Below are positions 62,497 to 64,000 of a stretch of 64,000 nt of DNA, one piece after another. This DNA comes from Niveibacterium sp. SC-1 (GTDB lineage: Bacteria > Pseudomonadota > Gammaproteobacteria > Burkholderiales > Rhodocyclaceae). Location: contig NZ_CP151275.1 in the NCBI RefSeq assembly GCF_038235435.1, positions 4,340,001 to 4,404,000 on the forward strand, written 5' to 3'. A program made the translations under genes and the position numbers. Under the pieces are notes generated by a model that saw nothing but the letters and a program-made list of their open reading frames with translations, was not told where the DNA came from and ran no database searches. Within the stretch, counting starts at the first letter, position 1; each line of letters begins with the position of its first letter.

Positions 62497-62958
62497 CTAA
62501 AGTTTCGTGGCGGGCAGCAGATCCCCGAAGAACCCGAAGATGCGACGGATGCGACCGTCCTCGTCGAGTTCGCCGAAGTCTTCACCCTTCATGAACAGCG
62601 CGCCCTTGCCGTCGCGGAACTCCCAAGCGAAACGGAAGACGCCGTGGTGCACATCGGGCGCGCTGACGATCACGCCACGCGTGCCCGCCGGCAGTCGCGG
62701 CTGCACCAGTCCGATGTGGCTGACGAGGGCGGCTCGCCCTTCCACATGGGCCTGCGGGTCGGTATAGGTTCCGCGTTCGCTCCAGGCACGCTCCAGCAGG
62801 GCGCCGCGACGGGCCGCGTCGCGCTCGCCCCAGGCCGCGTTGTAGTCGGCCAGCACCTGGCCCAGCGGCAGCTTGCTCTCGGCGCGGACTGCCGGCATGG
62901 CAAGCAGGCCCAGAACCGCGATCGACGTCCAGCGCCCGACGCTGCGTATCACTTGCAT
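62497..62958 (-). CDS. Secreted SnoaL/NTF2-like protein
   Basis: Protein of 153 residues with a signal peptide (about 1-26, ending MPAVRA). The body has the small alpha+beta barrel pattern of SnoaL/NTF2-like proteins: QVLADYNAAWGERDAARRGALLERAWSERGTYTDPQAHVEGRAALVSHI, then strands with RFAWEFRDGKG. AGGAG precedes the ATG at 62958. It lies between the esterase gene and its remnant, so it probably moved with that duplicated unit. Substrate unknown. Confidence 0.78.
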   Translation of the reverse strand: MQVIRSVGRWTSIAVLGLLAMPAVRAESKLPLGQVLADYNAAWGERDAARRGALLERAWSERGTYTDPQAHVEGRAALVSHIGLVQPRLPAGTRGVIVSAPDVHHGVFRFAWEFRDGKGALFMKGEDFGELDEDGRIRRIFGFFGDLLPATKL

Positions 62959-63013
62959 GCTGCTTCTCCTGTCATGGTGACGCGGCGCGCCAGGGGCGCG
63001 CCGCGAGCACCCC

Positions 63014-64000
63014 TCAGCGCTTGATGCGCCGCTTGTCCTTGAGGAAATTCCAGACCTCGTCCGCCGCATCGATGTCCTGGTTGCGGAAACCGAGACGGGC
63101 CGGATTCTCGGCGGTCGCGACATCACTGCCCTGCGGGTTCGGCCAGCCGTGGCCCGCGTGGTCCATGACATAGGCGACGTAGGCGGCCCCTTCCGGCGAC
63201 GGTGCGTAGTCGTAGCGCACCACCGCACTGTGTTGCGTCGCCAGCGCCCACTCGACCTTGCCCTTGTAGTCCGTCCCTTCGCTCACCCGATCCGGGATCG
63301 TCGTGGTGCGCGTGGGCGTATCGCCCGCCCCGATCGCCTTGCGCCAGGCCGCGCCAGAGTCGAGCATCGCCTTGTCGTAGGTCTCGCCGGGCGGGAAGTA
63401 GGTCTGCCAGACCCAGGACAGCAAGGGATCGTGCGTGCTGTAGATGTGGACCATGGAAAGCGGGTGCTGGCCCGCCGCCGCCTCGCAAGAGAGCAGCGGC
63501 AGGTTCGCGGGCAGGCCGAGCACCGGGATCACCGCGCCGATGCCAGCGAGCTGGTCACCCATCTCGCGCGCCGCACGCTGGGCCATCTCGCCACCGTTGG
63601 ACGCGCCGACAATGAAGATGCGGTCCGCATCCACCGGCAGCTTCTCGTCGGAGAGGTTCTGGATGATCCGGCGCAGGTAGGCCACGTCGTCGACCGCGCG
63701 ATCGGCACCGCCCGCGCCGCCGAGGCAGGCGCGCCAGTAGCCGCCATTGGCGAAGTAGGGATCGTTGGGCGCGGCATCCTGCGTTGCACCTTTCGCGTAC
63801 ACCGCATTGCCGTACACCACGATGAACTTGTCGCGATCGGCCAGGCGCTCGAAGCGGTCCTTCGTATCGCCATCGCGGGAGAACTCGGCGCTGAGATTCC
63901 CGCCCGGCAACACGATCACCAGCGGGTACTTGCCTTTCGGGTCCAGGCCCTTGGGCACGTACTGCAGGTAGCGGCGCAGGAAGATCTTGCCGGGGTCCGC
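63014..64000 (-). CDS. LpqC/PHB depolymerase-like alpha/beta hydrolase, 5' end cut by window
   Basis: Secreted-type esterase of which 328 residues are visible. The frame is open through the right edge (RRYLQYVPKGLDPKGKYPL), so the apparent GTG at 63958 is internal. The oxyanion region LVIVLPGGNLS, the nucleophile motif GASNGG near residue 135 and the catalytic His in DHAGHGWP near the C-terminus are present. The C-terminal helix ends KDKRRIKR. The family includes feruloyl esterases and short-chain PHB depolymerases. A decayed copy of its tail lies at 62285-62479. Confidence 0.86.
   Translation of the reverse strand, partial: ADPGKIFLRRYLQYVPKGLDPKGKYPLVIVLPGGNLSAEFSRDGDTKDRFERLADRDKFIVVYGNAVYAKGATQDAAPNDPYFANGGYWRACLGGAGGADRAVDDVAYLRRIIQNLSDEKLPVDADRIFIVGASNGGEMAQRAAREMGDQLAGIGAVIPVLGLPANLPLLSCEAAAGQHPLSMVHIYSTHDPLLSWVWQTYFPPGETYDKAMLDSGAAWRKAIGAGDTPTRTTTIPDRVSEGTDYKGKVEWALATQHSAVVRYDYAPSPEGAAYVAYVMDHAGHGWPNPQGSDVATAENPARLGFRNQDIDAADEVWNFLKDKRRIKR

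Noticed and set aside
1..64000. CRISPR arrays, tRNA or rRNA genes, transposases, prophage
   Set aside because: No regularly spaced repeats, no tRNA or rRNA signature and no recognisable transposase or phage gene were seen by reading; a tRNAscan or ISfinder search could still find something short.

Overview
The window is high-GC DNA (roughly two thirds G+C by eye) with tightly packed genes. It looks chromosomal and betaproteobacterial, most likely Rhodocyclales (Azoarcus, Uliginosibacterium or Niveibacterium type). This is inferred from three things: an aceE-aceF-lpdA operon whose LpdA carries its own lipoyl domain, PEP-CTERM secreted proteins, and a dnaX-ybaB-recR cluster. No rRNA, tRNA, CRISPR array, phage or transposase gene was recognised.

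Region 1 (1-12.6 kb). A truncated cyclopropane-fatty-acid synthase gene is followed by a nitrogen-scavenging operon that I read as guanidine assimilation, not urea assimilation. Its control region holds a candidate NtrC site, a textbook sigma-54 promoter and a guanidine-I (ykkC) riboswitch. The genes are an ABC importer (binding protein, permease, ATPase), two DUF1989 proteins (carboxyguanidine deiminase subunits), a biotin-dependent carboxylase of the urea/guanidine carboxylase family, and allophanate hydrolase. Together they would import guanidine, carboxylate it, deiminate it to allophanate and release ammonium. A ~600-bp inverted-repeat element sits inside the operon.

Region 2 (12.6-26.3 kb). 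A DUF805 protein with a pilin-like tail, then lpdA, aceF and aceE (pyruvate dehydrogenase complex, minus strand). Divergent from these are a PAS-domain histidine kinase and FixJ-type regulator, then folD, purE and purK.

Region 3 (26.3-43.5 kb). A GH3 beta-glucosidase and an APH-fold kinase lie divergent from a LacI-like sensor fused to a GGDEF domain. Small membrane or Cys/His-rich proteins, an OpgC-like membrane protein, a metallo-beta-lactamase-fold hydrolase, an AraC regulator, two paralogous PEP-CTERM proteins, a DUF4410-like protein, a TrpB2 enzyme, a LysR regulator and two aldo/keto reductases follow.

Region 4 (43.6-48.7 kb). A seven-gene arsenic operon on the minus strand: arsR, arsI, a frameshifted arsC, an intact arsC, arsM, acr3 and an MFS exporter. 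It covers inorganic and organic arsenic and starts from a strong, apparently leaderless promoter.

Region 5 (48.8-64 kb). A striking exported protein fuses a NodB polysaccharide deacetylase, a caspase-like protease domain, an EF-hand loop and TPRs. Next come recR, ybaB and dnaX, a DUF4410-like lipoprotein, a fructokinase plus AGE-family sugar isomerase pair (probable mannose-to-fructose-6-phosphate route), dcd, two tandem DUF2799-like lipoproteins, and a large arginine/lysine/ornithine decarboxylase. The window ends with a decayed esterase fragment, a SnoaL-like secreted protein and an esterase gene cut by the window edge.
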